Source: an uncultured Porphyromonadaceae bacterium (lineage in GTDB: Bacteria; Bacteroidota; Bacteroidia; Bacteroidales; Muribaculaceae). Taken from it: a stretch of 42,447 nucleotides of DNA. Below are positions 35,287-42,447 of this stretch, in pieces; position 1 is the first letter of the stretch; every line of letters starts with the position of its first letter. A program made the translations under genes and the position numbers. Where the stretch lies: positions 1-42,447 of the forward strand of contig URSD01000023.1 in NCBI GenBank assembly GCA_900550395.1. The letters run 5' to 3'. A model generated the notes under the pieces. The model searched no databases. It was not told the origin of the DNA and saw only the letters and a program-made list of their open reading frames with translations.

Positions 35287-36792
35287 ATGAAATTCAACAA
35301 TATATACGGCTTTTGTGCCGCAGCGTTGCTGCTTGCCTCGTGTCAGTCGTCGGTGCTGTCCGACGAGCCTGAGGCAGTTGACGGCAGACTCATAAAAATC
35401 AATGCGGTCACGCAGACGGCTTTTGTGTCGGATGACGCTTCGAGAGCTACATATACCGATACTTATGCGACTTCTTTCGAAGAAGGCGACCGTCTGGGCC
35501 TGATTCTCGTGGGTTCCGACGGCACGCAGATAGCTAACGTGCCATTCTCTTATACGGCCGAGGGCACGTGGAACAACGATCGCAACCAGCTCTACCTCTC
35601 AGGCGTGGCTAAGGTCCTCGCTTATTTCCCCTACGACGAGGCTCTTCCGTCGGATGTCACTGACGCTGTCGCCCTGAAGAACAATGTGGATGTGGCTCTC
35701 GACCAGAGCGAAAAAAGCGCGTTCACGGCTTCCGACCTTCTTGTCTGCGAACTCAACGCACCCGGTGCCGATCTCAATGTCAGCTTCGCTCATGCTTTCT
35801 CGATGCTCCGTTTCGCCTCAAAGGCTTCAGTGAGTGCCGGCGGACGTGAATTTGAGTACAGCGTAGCTCTCGACGGTCTCAAGGTTAATATAGGCAGCGA
35901 TGTATATACGCCCTGCGACATGAACGGCGGCTACGTGCTGATAGTGAAGGACGCACTGAGTCTACAACCCGAGTTGTTCAAATATTCCTATTGTCGCTTC
36001 GGCGAGGACCGCGCCACAAAGACTCTCACGGCGCCCGTTACCACAGATGCCGCCACGGCATACTCATTCCCGTGTCCTCCGGCCGGCAGCGGCGTTGCGG
36101 CACTGAGTGCCGGCGCGTACTATTGCGTGACTGAGACCGACGGCATGGCTCTGATGCTTCCTGCCGGAGCTTCCGCGATTCCCGCAGGGCTTATTTGTCA
36201 GGGCATTGTATTCCATGTGATGGATGACGCCGAATTCGGAACTTTTGCCGCCGACAATGGTCTGACGGCTGCCGAATATCCTGGCTTCGACGGCAAGCAT
36301 GGCCTCATCGTCTCCCTCATGCAGGGTGGCCTGTTGCTCAGCGGCTACAATCCCGGCGATATTGCCAACAGCGATTTCCTCAAAGGCGTGTTTGCCGAAT
36401 TTCCCGAAAGCGGAAACACCGAGGCTTCGCTCGGCTATAAGCTCACCGGCATGATGGCCGACGCTTACGGCTCCGGCAATGCCGGCGTGACGTTCACCGC
36501 GCTGGATGGCCTTGACGCTCCGTTGACCTACTGCACCGAATGGTATGTGCCGTCCTTCAACGAGCTTAAGTACCTCATTCGCGGCAGCGAGGCTCCTTCC
36601 GCGGTTTCTCTTGACGGTCAGGAGATGATCAACAAACAGATGACGGTAGCCTCAGGCATACTCCTTGAAGGCAACCAGCCTTCTGTATCCTACAAGCAGA
36701 ACGAAGGCTTCTGCATTATGCAGAACGGCGAGGAAATGGGCTGGCACGGCGTTCCCGACGGCGAGAAGTGCCGCCCGGTATGCGCGTTCTGA
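35287..36792 (+). CDS. Fimbrillin-like lipoprotein
   Basis: This 501-residue predicted lipoprotein (lipobox LLASC) shows the fimbrillin-family opening: a region of the FEEGDRLGLILVG type, then VAKVLAYFPYDEALP and LNVSFAHAFSMLRF (about 55-180). The C-terminal part includes TEWYVPSFNELKYLIRG, comparable to WYIPTYAQLKDV in the upstream neighbour, so the two genes are probably distant paralogues. No catalytic motif is seen. It lies 10 nt downstream of its relative and 27 nt upstream of the GH3 gene in the same operon. Confidence 0.7.
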   Translation: MKFNNIYGFCAAALLLASCQSSVLSDEPEAVDGRLIKINAVTQTAFVSDDASRATYTDTYATSFEEGDRLGLILVGSDGTQIANVPFSYTAEGTWNNDRNQLYLSGVAKVLAYFPYDEALPSDVTDAVALKNNVDVALDQSEKSAFTASDLLVCELNAPGADLNVSFAHAFSMLRFASKASVSAGGREFEYSVALDGLKVNIGSDVYTPCDMNGGYVLIVKDALSLQPELFKYSYCRFGEDRATKTLTAPVTTDAATAYSFPCPPAGSGVAALSAGAYYCVTETDGMALMLPAGASAIPAGLICQGIVFHVMDDAEFGTFAADNGLTAAEYPGFDGKHGLIVSLMQGGLLLSGYNPGDIANSDFLKGVFAEFPESGNTEASLGYKLTGMMADAYGSGNAGVTFTALDGLDAPLTYCTEWYVPSFNELKYLIRGSEAPSAVSLDGQEMINKQMTVASGILLEGNQPSVSYKQNEGFCIMQNGEEMGWHGVPDGEKCRPVCAF

Positions 36793-36819
36793 TCTTAAAT
36801 CCGATAATACGACATATAC

Positions 36820-39063
36820 ATGATGCTTAACAGAAAATTCATATGCGCTGCGGCCTTTGCCTTCATTGGTCTGGCCTGCGGCGAGGCGGCAAAAGCTTCC
36901 GACGGTATTGAGGCCAAGGTGGATTCCCTTCTGGCTAAAATGACCTTGTCGGAGAAACTCGGCCAGCTGAATCAGATCAGTCCCTGGGACTACAACGACC
37001 TTGCCGGTCGTGTCGCGACAGGGCAGGTAGGCTCGATTCTTAATTACAACGACCCTGAGAATGTGAATAAAATCCAGCGGGTGGCCGTCGAGGAATCGCG
37101 CCTCGGAATACCCCTGCTCGTATCGCGCGATGTGGTGCACGGCTACAAGACTATTTTCCCGATTCCGCTGGGCCAGGCAGCTACGTTCGACCCTGAGATT
37201 GTTGAAAAGGGAGCGCGCGTGGCAGCCGTTGAATCTTCGTCCGACGGCATACGCTGGACATTCGCTCCGATGATCGACATTTCCCGCGATCCCCGCTGGG
37301 GACGTATAGCAGAGAGCTGCGGCGAAGACCCCTATCTGACCTCCGTGATGGGTGTATCCATGATAAAGGGCTTTCAGGGCGATAACTTGTCGGACCCCAC
37401 CTCTATGGCTGCATGTGCCAAGCATTTTGTAGGCTACGGCGCAGCCGAGGGCGGACGCGACTATAACTCCACATTCATTCCCGAGCGTCAGCTCCGCAAT
37501 GTATATCTGCCGCCGTTCAAAGCGGCCGCCGACGCCGGTTGTGCAACGTTCATGACCTCGTTCAACGACAATGACGGCGTTCCGGCCACGGCAAACAAGC
37601 ATGTGCTTACCGACATCCTCCGCGACGAATGGAAATTCGACGGCATGGTCGTGACCGACTGGTGTTCGGCTACCGAGATGATAGCGCATGGGTTTGCGAA
37701 GGACGCGAAGGATGCGGCCGAGAAATCCATCAATGCCGGTGTGGACATGGACATGGTCAGCGAATCGTTCATCTGGAATCTTGAAAAGTCGCTGGCCGAG
37801 GGTAAGGTGAGCATGGAAACAATAGACAATGCCGTGCGCAACATACTTCGGTTGAAATACCGCATGGGGCTTTTCGACAACCCGTACATCGTTACCCCTC
37901 AGAGTGTGAAATACGCTCCCGATCATCTCGCCGCAGCCCGTAAGGCAGTGGAAGAGTCGGTGATTCTGCTTGAGAACGGTAGCGACGTGCTGCCCCTCAG
38001 CGACAAGGTGCGAAAGGTTCTTGTCGTGGGGCCGCTTGCCGATGCTTCCTACGAGCAGATGGGCACATGGGTATTTGATGGCGAGAAAGACCATACCCAG
38101 ACCCCTCTCGATGCCATACGCCGACTTTATGGCGATAAGGTCAAGGTGACCTATGAGCCTGCGCTTACCTACAGCCGTGACAAAGATACGGCCGGAATCG
38201 CCCGTGCCGTCAAGGCCGCTGAGTCGGCCGACGTGGTTATAGCCTTCGTTGGCGAGGAGTCAATACTTTCCGGCGAGGCGCACTCGCTCGCCGAAGTGAA
38301 GCTGCAGGGCGCGCAGACCGAGCTGATAAAACGACTCGGCGCCACGCGCACGCCTCTCGTGACCGTCATCATGGCCGGCCGTCCACTCGTCATCACCGAC
38401 GAAGTGAAGGCTTCCGACGCCGTACTTTATGTGTTCCACCCCGGGACCATGGGCGGCCCGGCCATAGCCGATATACTCTTCGGCAAGGTCAACCCAAGCG
38501 GCAAAAGCCCGGTCACGTTCCCCCGCATGCTCGGACAGGTTCCTCTTTACTATGCGCAGAATAATACCGGTCGCCCGGCCAATACTTCCGAGATGCTGAT
38601 TGACGAAATCCCCATCGAGGCCGGACAGACATCAATAGGTTGCCGTTCGTTCTATCTTGATGCCGGAACCTCTCCTCTCTATCCGTTCGGCTATGGCAAA
38701 TCCTACACCGACTTCAAATTCAGCAATCTGAGACTCGCCTCCGATACCATCGGCAAAGATGGCGCGGTAGAGGTGTCGGTAGATCTGAAGAACGATGGCA
38801 AGTACGACGGTACGGAGGTGGTGCAGCTCTATATTCAGGACAAGGTAGGCTCCATCACGCGTCCTGTCAAGGAACTGAAAGCGTTCCGCCGCGTTCCGCT
38901 GAAAGCCGGCGAGACCGAGACCGTGCATTTCAGTGTGCCCGTCTCTGAACTGGCCTTCTTCGGCTATGATATGAATTACGCCGTCGAGCCCGGCGACTTC
39001 CGGCTGTGGGTCGGCCCCAACAGTGCCGAAGGCCTGAGTGCCGACTTCAAGGTTACTGAGTGA
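36820..39063 (+). CDS. GH3 beta-glucosidase (BglX-like)
   Basis: This 747-residue exported enzyme should release glucose from the ends of beta-glucan oligosaccharides, probably in the periplasm. The N-terminal GH3 domain (about 30-350) holds the nucleophile D280 in MVVTDWCS, KHFVGYGAAEGGRDYN and the substrate-contact stretch around it. The alpha/beta-sandwich domain (about 380-600) contains the likely acid/base E486 in LSGEAHS. A C-terminal fibronectin-III-like domain (about 645-745) ends the protein. The signal peptide is clear; lipidation at LAC is uncertain. It is the last gene of the operon, before a strong terminator. Confidence 0.94.
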   Translation: MMLNRKFICAAAFAFIGLACGEAAKASDGIEAKVDSLLAKMTLSEKLGQLNQISPWDYNDLAGRVATGQVGSILNYNDPENVNKIQRVAVEESRLGIPLLVSRDVVHGYKTIFPIPLGQAATFDPEIVEKGARVAAVESSSDGIRWTFAPMIDISRDPRWGRIAESCGEDPYLTSVMGVSMIKGFQGDNLSDPTSMAACAKHFVGYGAAEGGRDYNSTFIPERQLRNVYLPPFKAAADAGCATFMTSFNDNDGVPATANKHVLTDILRDEWKFDGMVVTDWCSATEMIAHGFAKDAKDAAEKSINAGVDMDMVSESFIWNLEKSLAEGKVSMETIDNAVRNILRLKYRMGLFDNPYIVTPQSVKYAPDHLAAARKAVEESVILLENGSDVLPLSDKVRKVLVVGPLADASYEQMGTWVFDGEKDHTQTPLDAIRRLYGDKVKVTYEPALTYSRDKDTAGIARAVKAAESADVVIAFVGEESILSGEAHSLAEVKLQGAQTELIKRLGATRTPLVTVIMAGRPLVITDEVKASDAVLYVFHPGTMGGPAIADILFGKVNPSGKSPVTFPRMLGQVPLYYAQNNTGRPANTSEMLIDEIPIEAGQTSIGCRSFYLDAGTSPLYPFGYGKSYTDFKFSNLRLASDTIGKDGAVEVSVDLKNDGKYDGTEVVQLYIQDKVGSITRPVKELKAFRRVPLKAGETETVHFSVPVSELAFFGYDMNYAVEPGDFRLWVGPNSAEGLSADFKVTE

Positions 39064-39138
39064 TTTCCCCCTCTCGGATGCCCGTACAAATAATCTTATG
39101 AATTAAAAAAAGGTGACTATATAACGGTTATTCGAGAA

Positions 39139-39180
39139 GAGCCCCGGATGTACGTTTGAACATCCGGGGCTCAATTATAT
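39139..39180 (+). terminator. Rho-independent terminator of the beta-glucan operon
   Basis: A perfect 13-bp stem, GAGCCCCGGATGT (39139-39151) with ACATCCGGGGCTC (39160-39172), is followed by AATTATAT. It lies about 75 nt after the GH3 stop. Confidence 0.8.
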
Positions 39181-39625
39181 CATATTTAAAATGGAATTCA
39201 TTCCACGTAGTAATCACAGAAACTTTATCATGTCGGCAACTCCAACGCCGCAGCACTTACCGGCATATTGCCATATTTAGCCAATACTGAATACATGCCG
39301 CAAATATTGTAAAATTTCAGGAACTTAGTCCTATTCGATAGGACTTTCTTTCTAAAAAATTACTGTATAATAGAACGGTCAGTCGCCGAACACATTGCGG
39401 GCATCTTCTGCGACCTCGCGCATAATCTGAGCCATGCGCCCGTTCAACGCCGAAGTTACGAAAAAAGTCTGAACCAACCGTCCTGTTTTTTATCGTTGAT
39501 TAGGTGTCTTACTTCACTTCCTCAAATCTAACCATATTTGATTACCAATATTTTATTGTTATATGGTACAAATATGGGATTTCAAGTTCATAGGAATGGC
39601 ATCAGTTACTTTGTCGTTTTTAGTC
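39181..39625. other. AT-rich intergenic stretch with gene remnants
   Basis: No intact gene is seen between the GH3 terminator and the end of the PDDEXK gene. The stretch holds a small hairpin (39327-39345, AGTCCTAT-TCG-ATAGGACT), the hybrid toxin-antitoxin remnant (39379-39438) and a 16-nt match to the dnaK 3' end (39508-39523). A 64-codon rightward frame at 39563-39757 overlaps the PDDEXK gene antisense and is not supported. Confidence 0.6.
39379..39438 (-). pseudogene. Decayed hybrid of the antitoxin-like and zeta-like genes
   Basis: Read leftward this stretch encodes RMAQIMREVAEDARNVFGD followed by TGA. The first part matches the antitoxin-like protein (RMAQIMREVAEDAR, about 36 of 42 bases identical). 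The last part matches the zeta-like protein (ARDVFGDW), with the Trp codon changed to a stop. The join falls in the codons for Ala-Arg, where both parent genes read GCCCG. It looks like a deletion scar of a second, older copy of the cassette. Confidence 0.65.
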
Positions 39626-40621
39626 TCATCTTGTTTCTTCCCATTCCTTTTTAACTCGCTCGACTTCCGCGATCAACTGCTGCTCTGTGGGAAGATAGAG
39701 TTGATATTTAGATGCAACAATTGTGTTATTGTCCGAGGGAAGGGTCATCTTAACTAATGTGTCGTTTTTGGCAGTGCACAGTAATATGCCGATTGTGGGA
39801 TTCTCCTCCGGGAGTTTCTCAGTACGGTCGTAATAATTGACGTACATCTGCAATTGTCCCAAATCCTGGTGTGTTACTTCTCCGGTCTTCAGTTCAAATA
39901 TCACGAATCTACGCGCAAGGCGGTTGTAAAAGACTAAGTCAATGAAAAACTCGTCATCTTCGAGTAATATCCTTTTTTGCCTGGCGACGAAAGTGAAGCC
40001 ATTGCCCAGTTCAAGTATAAATTCCTGGAGGTGATTGATTAATTCCGTTTCAAGGTCACTCTCATAGTAATGTGCCTTCTTTTCCAAACCCAGAAATTCC
40101 AAAACCATAGGATCCTTGACAATTTCCTGCGGTTTTTCAGGCTTCTTCTCCTTCCTTGCCATGGCAAGAACCGATTCCTTGTCATTGCTAAGAAGCAAGC
40201 GTTCATATAGCATTGAATTAATCTGACGTTGCATCTGGCGTGCAGTCCAGCAATTACTTGCCGCTTCAAGCTCGTAATATTCGCGCTTGTCTTTGTCTGA
40301 AATTTGAATTAATGCACGGTACTGAGTCCAGTTGAATTGTGAACGCAGTGCGTTCACTTTTGGGTATTCCAGGAAAAACTGCCTTGCAAAATTAAGCTGA
40401 CGATAGCTAAAACCACTTCTGTATTCGGGTTCTATTTCTTGGGCAAGATTTTTTATAAGACCTTTACCATACTCAGCACGCGCATTCCCGCCTTGTTCTT
40501 CCTCTACTATGCGTCGTCCTATTTGCCAGTACATCTGTACGCGACAAAAGTCAACTGAGCGGACAGCATTAGCCCGAGAGGTTTCAATAATCGAGCGTAT
40601 TTCAGATACTAAATCTTTCAT
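39626..40621 (-). CDS. PDDEXK nuclease-domain protein (DUF1016/YhcG family)
   Basis: This 331-residue cytosolic protein has an N-terminal DUF1016 helical domain (about 10-150, with YWQIGRRIVEEEQ and YRQLNFARQFFLEYP) and a C-terminal PDDEXK fold with FFIDLVFYN...FVIFELKTGE (catalytic D about 228, E-x-K about 245-247). Members are linked to mobile DNA and nucleic-acid metabolism; the exact target is not known. It begins 5 nt after the zeta-like gene and should be its operon partner. Base composition is clearly more AT-rich than the surrounding glycan loci, suggesting transfer. Confidence 0.9.
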   Translation of the reverse strand: MKDLVSEIRSIIETSRANAVRSVDFCRVQMYWQIGRRIVEEEQGGNARAEYGKGLIKNLAQEIEPEYRSGFSYRQLNFARQFFLEYPKVNALRSQFNWTQYRALIQISDKDKREYYELEAASNCWTARQMQRQINSMLYERLLLSNDKESVLAMARKEKKPEKPQEIVKDPMVLEFLGLEKKAHYYESDLETELINHLQEFILELGNGFTFVARQKRILLEDDEFFIDLVFYNRLARRFVIFELKTGEVTHQDLGQLQMYVNYYDRTEKLPEENPTIGILLCTAKNDTLVKMTLPSDNNTIVASKYQLYLPTEQQLIAEVERVKKEWEETR

Positions 40622-40626
40622 TTTTG

Positions 40627-41244
40627 TTATTTTGTAGCTTTCCCTTCCGGAAGTATGGTCGAAGCCCAGTTAGGAAGCTTATCAACATAGCGTTTCGCAA
40701 GCTCTCCTTCGCTCATTCGGAACAGAAGTCGTGCTTCGGCATCCTCGATTGAGTTGTCGTAGATATAGAGCCTGTCAACTATTCTGGAGAGAATTTTGCA
40801 ATTGGCAATAGATCTGTCGTAGCGGGATATGATTTTAGGAATTGGCACATCATGTCCTCCATCCAACACTCGTTGAGCAACACGTTTTGCATTGATTGTC
40901 GGAGATTCGGTGGAAACGAAGAACAAACGGATGAAAAATCCGGCTTCTTTAGCTCTGAGAATGTAATCGACCTTATCAGCGGCCGACATCACAGTTTCAA
41001 AAATATGGCTCTTATGTTCTGCAAGACAGCGTTCACGCCATTCATTACAATAGTTGGCAGCTTTCAGTACCGATTCCTGATTGTTCCAGTCACCGAACAC
41101 ATCGCGGGCAACATTGTCGGGATTAATATATTCCGAATCCTCCAGCCACTCATGGTGCAGAATTTTGGAAGTCACGGAAGTCTTGCCCGACCCATTGGGC
41201 CCGGCAATCACAATCAAAACGGGGCGATGATTACTTGCTGCCAT
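40627..41244 (-). CDS. Zeta-toxin-like P-loop kinase
   Basis: This 205-residue protein carries a Walker A motif GPNGSGKT (15-22), the zeta-family stretch YINPDNVARDVFGDW (about 39-53) and FETVMSA (about 81-87). Zeta toxins phosphorylate UDP-sugars, blocking cell-wall synthesis, but activity here is not shown. The start (MAASNHRPVLIVIAG) overlaps the end of the upstream 71-residue protein by 14 nt. The stop is 5 nt before the PDDEXK gene. Composition is AT-rich. Confidence 0.85.
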   Translation of the reverse strand: MAASNHRPVLIVIAGPNGSGKTSVTSKILHHEWLEDSEYINPDNVARDVFGDWNNQESVLKAANYCNEWRERCLAEHKSHIFETVMSAADKVDYILRAKEAGFFIRLFFVSTESPTINAKRVAQRVLDGGHDVPIPKIISRYDRSIANCKILSRIVDRLYIYDNSIEDAEARLLFRMSEGELAKRYVDKLPNWASTILPEGKATK

Positions 41245-41446
41245 TCTTTATTCTGTTTATGGCATCGCCCCATTTTTCTTGTGCAGCCTGTGTAGCCGCC
41301 TCAATACCGGCTGCCACACGCTCGGCGGCGCGGCGGGTGCTTTCACGGGCATCCTCGGCAACCTCACGCATAATCTGGGCCATGCGTTCGTCGCCCGGCT
41401 CCTCCATCGACGTGAGTCGATAACTGTTCATCTCTGCTTCCGACAT
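41231..41446 (-). CDS. Small antitoxin-like protein
   Basis: This 71-residue protein is strongly charged and helical, with an Ala/Arg/Glu-rich stretch (REVAEDARESTRRAAERVAAGIEAATQAA). Its gene precedes and overlaps the zeta-like gene by 14 nt, the usual position of an antitoxin, and part of it is preserved in the nearby remnant. It shows no similarity that I recognise to the classic epsilon antitoxin, so the role is inferred from position only. Confidence 0.65.
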   Translation of the reverse strand: MSEAEMNSYRLTSMEEPGDERMAQIMREVAEDARESTRRAAERVAAGIEAATQAAQEKWGDAINRIKNGSK

Positions 41447-41466
41447 AATGGTATCTTATCAAATGT

Positions 41467-41474
41467 CAAAGTTA
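41467..41474 (-). promoter_or_regulatory. -7 box of the toxin-antitoxin/PDDEXK operon
   Basis: Read leftward the sequence is TAACTTTG, matching TAnnTTTG, 20 nt upstream of the ATG at 41446. It overlaps the T-rich tail of the terminator of the gene upstream. No -33 TTG is seen at the expected place. Confidence 0.35.
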
Positions 41475-41485
41475 AAGAAAAAAAT

Positions 41486-41531
41486 CGGAATGGGTTCCTC
41501 GAATATGGAGATATTTGAGGAATCCATTCCG
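41486..41531 (-). terminator. Rho-independent terminator of the winged-helix gene
   Basis: A 21-bp stem with two mismatches (41486-41506 with 41511-41531, loop GGAG) is followed, read leftward, by a run of seven T. It lies 24 nt after the stop of the 58-residue gene. Confidence 0.85.
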
Positions 41532-41555
41532 TAAAATCTGTATGAGGGGACCGGG

Positions 41556-41732
41556 TCAGGCGAGGGTGTACTTGCAGCGGACGGGAGAGACGATGGTGCC
41601 GTCTTTCTTGAGCTGCGCGAAGATCTTGTCGACCACTTTCTTGTCGAGGCCGGTGGTTTCGGCCACTTTCGATGCGTTGACGGGCTCTCCGGCATTGCGG
41701 ATTGCCTCGATTACTTTAGTTTTATCGTCCAT
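41556..41732 (-). CDS. 58-residue winged-helix protein
   Basis: This short gene starts ATG at 41730-41732 and stops TGA at 41556-41558. The product (MDDKTKVIEAIRNAGEPVNASK..., then VAETTGLDKKVVDKIFAQLKKDGTIVSPVRC) reads as a small winged helix: helix, the turn GEPVNASKVAETTG, the recognition helix DKKVVDKIFAQLKKDG and a beta wing TIVSPVRCKYTLA. Such proteins usually bind DNA, but the target is unknown. It lies 18 nt downstream of the monooxygenase gene, so the two form an operon, and it is closed by a strong terminator. Confidence 0.78.
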   Translation of the reverse strand: MDDKTKVIEAIRNAGEPVNASKVAETTGLDKKVVDKIFAQLKKDGTIVSPVRCKYTLA

Positions 41733-41750
41733 AAGTCAGATGTTTTGAGG

Positions 41751-42029
41751 TCAGAAGTTGAATTTTTCGAGAGTCAGGGTGGCCACTTTCTCTATTTCGG
41801 GCACAAGGCGCCGGAAGTGGGGCGATGCCATGTGGGCTTTCAGGGAGGATTCGTCGGCCCATGTCTCGTAAATTATAAGGCGGTCGGTGTTTGTCAGAGA
41901 ACCCAGGAGGTCGTATTCAATGCACCCCTTGTCGTGGAGCGACAGTTCAACGAGCTCGGTAGCGAGGGCGATGGCTTTCTTGCGGTTCTCCTGAGTCTCC
42001 ACGATGAGCCCGCAGTTAAGTCGGATCAT
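41751..42029 (-). CDS. Antibiotic biosynthesis monooxygenase (ABM) / YgiN-like protein
   Basis: This 92-residue protein has the ABM ferredoxin-like fold pattern: IRLNCGLIVETQENRKKAIALATELVELSLHDKGCIEYDLLGSLTN, then IYETWADESSLKAHMASPHFRRLVPEIEKV. The EYDL, YETWAD and HMASPHF elements are typical. Members include quinol or heme-related monooxygenases and many with unknown activity. It lies between dnaK, which ends upstream on the same strand with its own terminator, and the winged-helix gene, with which it is probably co-transcribed. Confidence 0.88.
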   Translation of the reverse strand: MIRLNCGLIVETQENRKKAIALATELVELSLHDKGCIEYDLLGSLTNTDRLIIYETWADESSLKAHMASPHFRRLVPEIEKVATLTLEKFNF

Positions 42030-42044
42030 AGTCAGAAAATTTTT

Positions 42045-42087
42045 AGGGTTGAGAAAACGAAGACACGCATCGCGTGGACGCGTGTCT
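42045..42087 (-). terminator. Rho-independent terminator of dnaK
   Basis: AGACACGC (42061-42068) pairs with GCGTGTCT (42080-42087). Read leftward it is followed by TCGTTTTC. It lies 33 nt past the dnaK stop codon. Confidence 0.7.
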
Positions 42088-42120
42088 CCAGATTAAGTTC
42101 TATTTCGTCGCTAAAGAAAC

Positions 42121-42447
42121 TTACTTCACTTCCTCGAAGTCTACATCGGTGACATGGTCGCCGCCGTCGTTGGAGGCGTGGGGCGCGCCGGCGTTGGCTC
42201 CGGGATTAGCTCCGGCCTGAGCCTGGGCCTGTGCGTTGAGGATGTCCTGCTGGGCTTCGCCGAAACGTGCCTCAATGTCTTTGATGGCGCTGTCGATGCC
42301 GGCGATGTCCTGAGCCTTGTGAGCTTCCTTGAGGCGGTCGAGAGCCGTCTGGATGGCGCTCTTCTTGTCGGCGGGAATCTTGTCGCCGAGTTCGTTGAGC
42401 TGCTTCTCGGTCTGGAAGATGATGGCGTCGGCCTGGTTGAGTTTGTC
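42121..42447 (-). CDS. dnaK: Chaperone DnaK, C-terminal part (cut by the window edge)
   Basis: Only the last 108 codons are inside the window. The product reads DKLNQADAIIFQTEKQLNELG... (helical lid of the substrate-binding domain), then a Gly/Ala/Gln-rich linker (AQAQAQAGANPGANAGAP) and the end DVDFEEVK, the usual tail of bacterial DnaK (the EEVD-like end). It is the ATP-dependent Hsp70 chaperone of the cytosol. The frame is open to the window edge. It is followed by a hairpin terminator. Confidence 0.95.
   Translation of the reverse strand, partial: DKLNQADAIIFQTEKQLNELGDKIPADKKSAIQTALDRLKEAHKAQDIAGIDSAIKDIEARFGEAQQDILNAQAQAQAGANPGANAGAPHASNDGGDHVTDVDFEEVK

Noticed and set aside
39563..39757. 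64-codon rightward frame beside the PDDEXK gene
   Set aside because: It overlaps the well-supported nuclease gene antisense, and I recognise no family. Its hydrophobic start is the AT-rich strand effect.

Overview
The window looks like chromosomal DNA of a gut Bacteroidales bacterium, most likely a GC-rich member of the Muribaculaceae. This is an inference from three things: SusC/SusD-type glycan loci and many lipoproteins with Bacteroidetes-style lipoboxes; promoters of the TTG / 19-20 nt / TAnnTTTG type with little Shine-Dalgarno signal; and Bacteroidales-restricted families (DUF6242, DUF6377, fimbrillin-like, periplasmic-propeller regulators). No rRNA, tRNA or CRISPR was seen.

Left part (1-8200). 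A complete-looking IS4-family element (1-1387) abuts a 288-bp imperfect palindrome (1385-1672). Leftward genes follow: a DUF6242 lipoprotein, ribD, a YpfJ-like zinc metallopeptidase, a secreted beta-helix glycoside hydrolase, a DUF2284/VOC pair, and two small proteins coupled by ATGA.

First glycan locus (8300-15870). A susC-susD-susE-susF operon reads rightward from a recognisable promoter whose spacer carries a run of eight G. It ends at a strong terminator and contains no glycoside hydrolase. A cluster of REP-like hairpins follows.

Middle (16140-22950). A thiol peroxidase is divergent from a tightly overlapping three-gene operon: free-standing amino-acid adenylation enzyme, GNAT acetyltransferase and alpha/beta hydrolase. 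Convergent to it are a small secreted protein and a 966-residue surface protein of discoidin-like and Ig-like repeats with a type IX secretion-like C-terminus.

Second glycan locus (23145-39180). Two membrane-anchored HTH regulators without kinase domains precede a six-gene operon. The operon encodes a clan GH-A glycoside hydrolase apparently fused to an outer-membrane beta-barrel, a glycan-binding lipoprotein, a GH16 beta-glucanase, two fimbrillin-like lipoproteins and a GH3 beta-glucosidase. The GH16/GH3 pair suggests a beta-glucan target. The operon has no SusC/SusD pair, so the fused barrel is the best candidate for the outer-membrane entry route. This is the most unusual system in the window. 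A nested inverted repeat over its promoter is a likely operator.

Right end (39180-42447). An AT-richer three-gene cassette (small antitoxin-like protein, zeta-like kinase, PDDEXK nuclease) lies next to a decayed hybrid of its own first two genes. Then come a small winged-helix protein, an ABM-type monooxygenase and the 3' end of dnaK.
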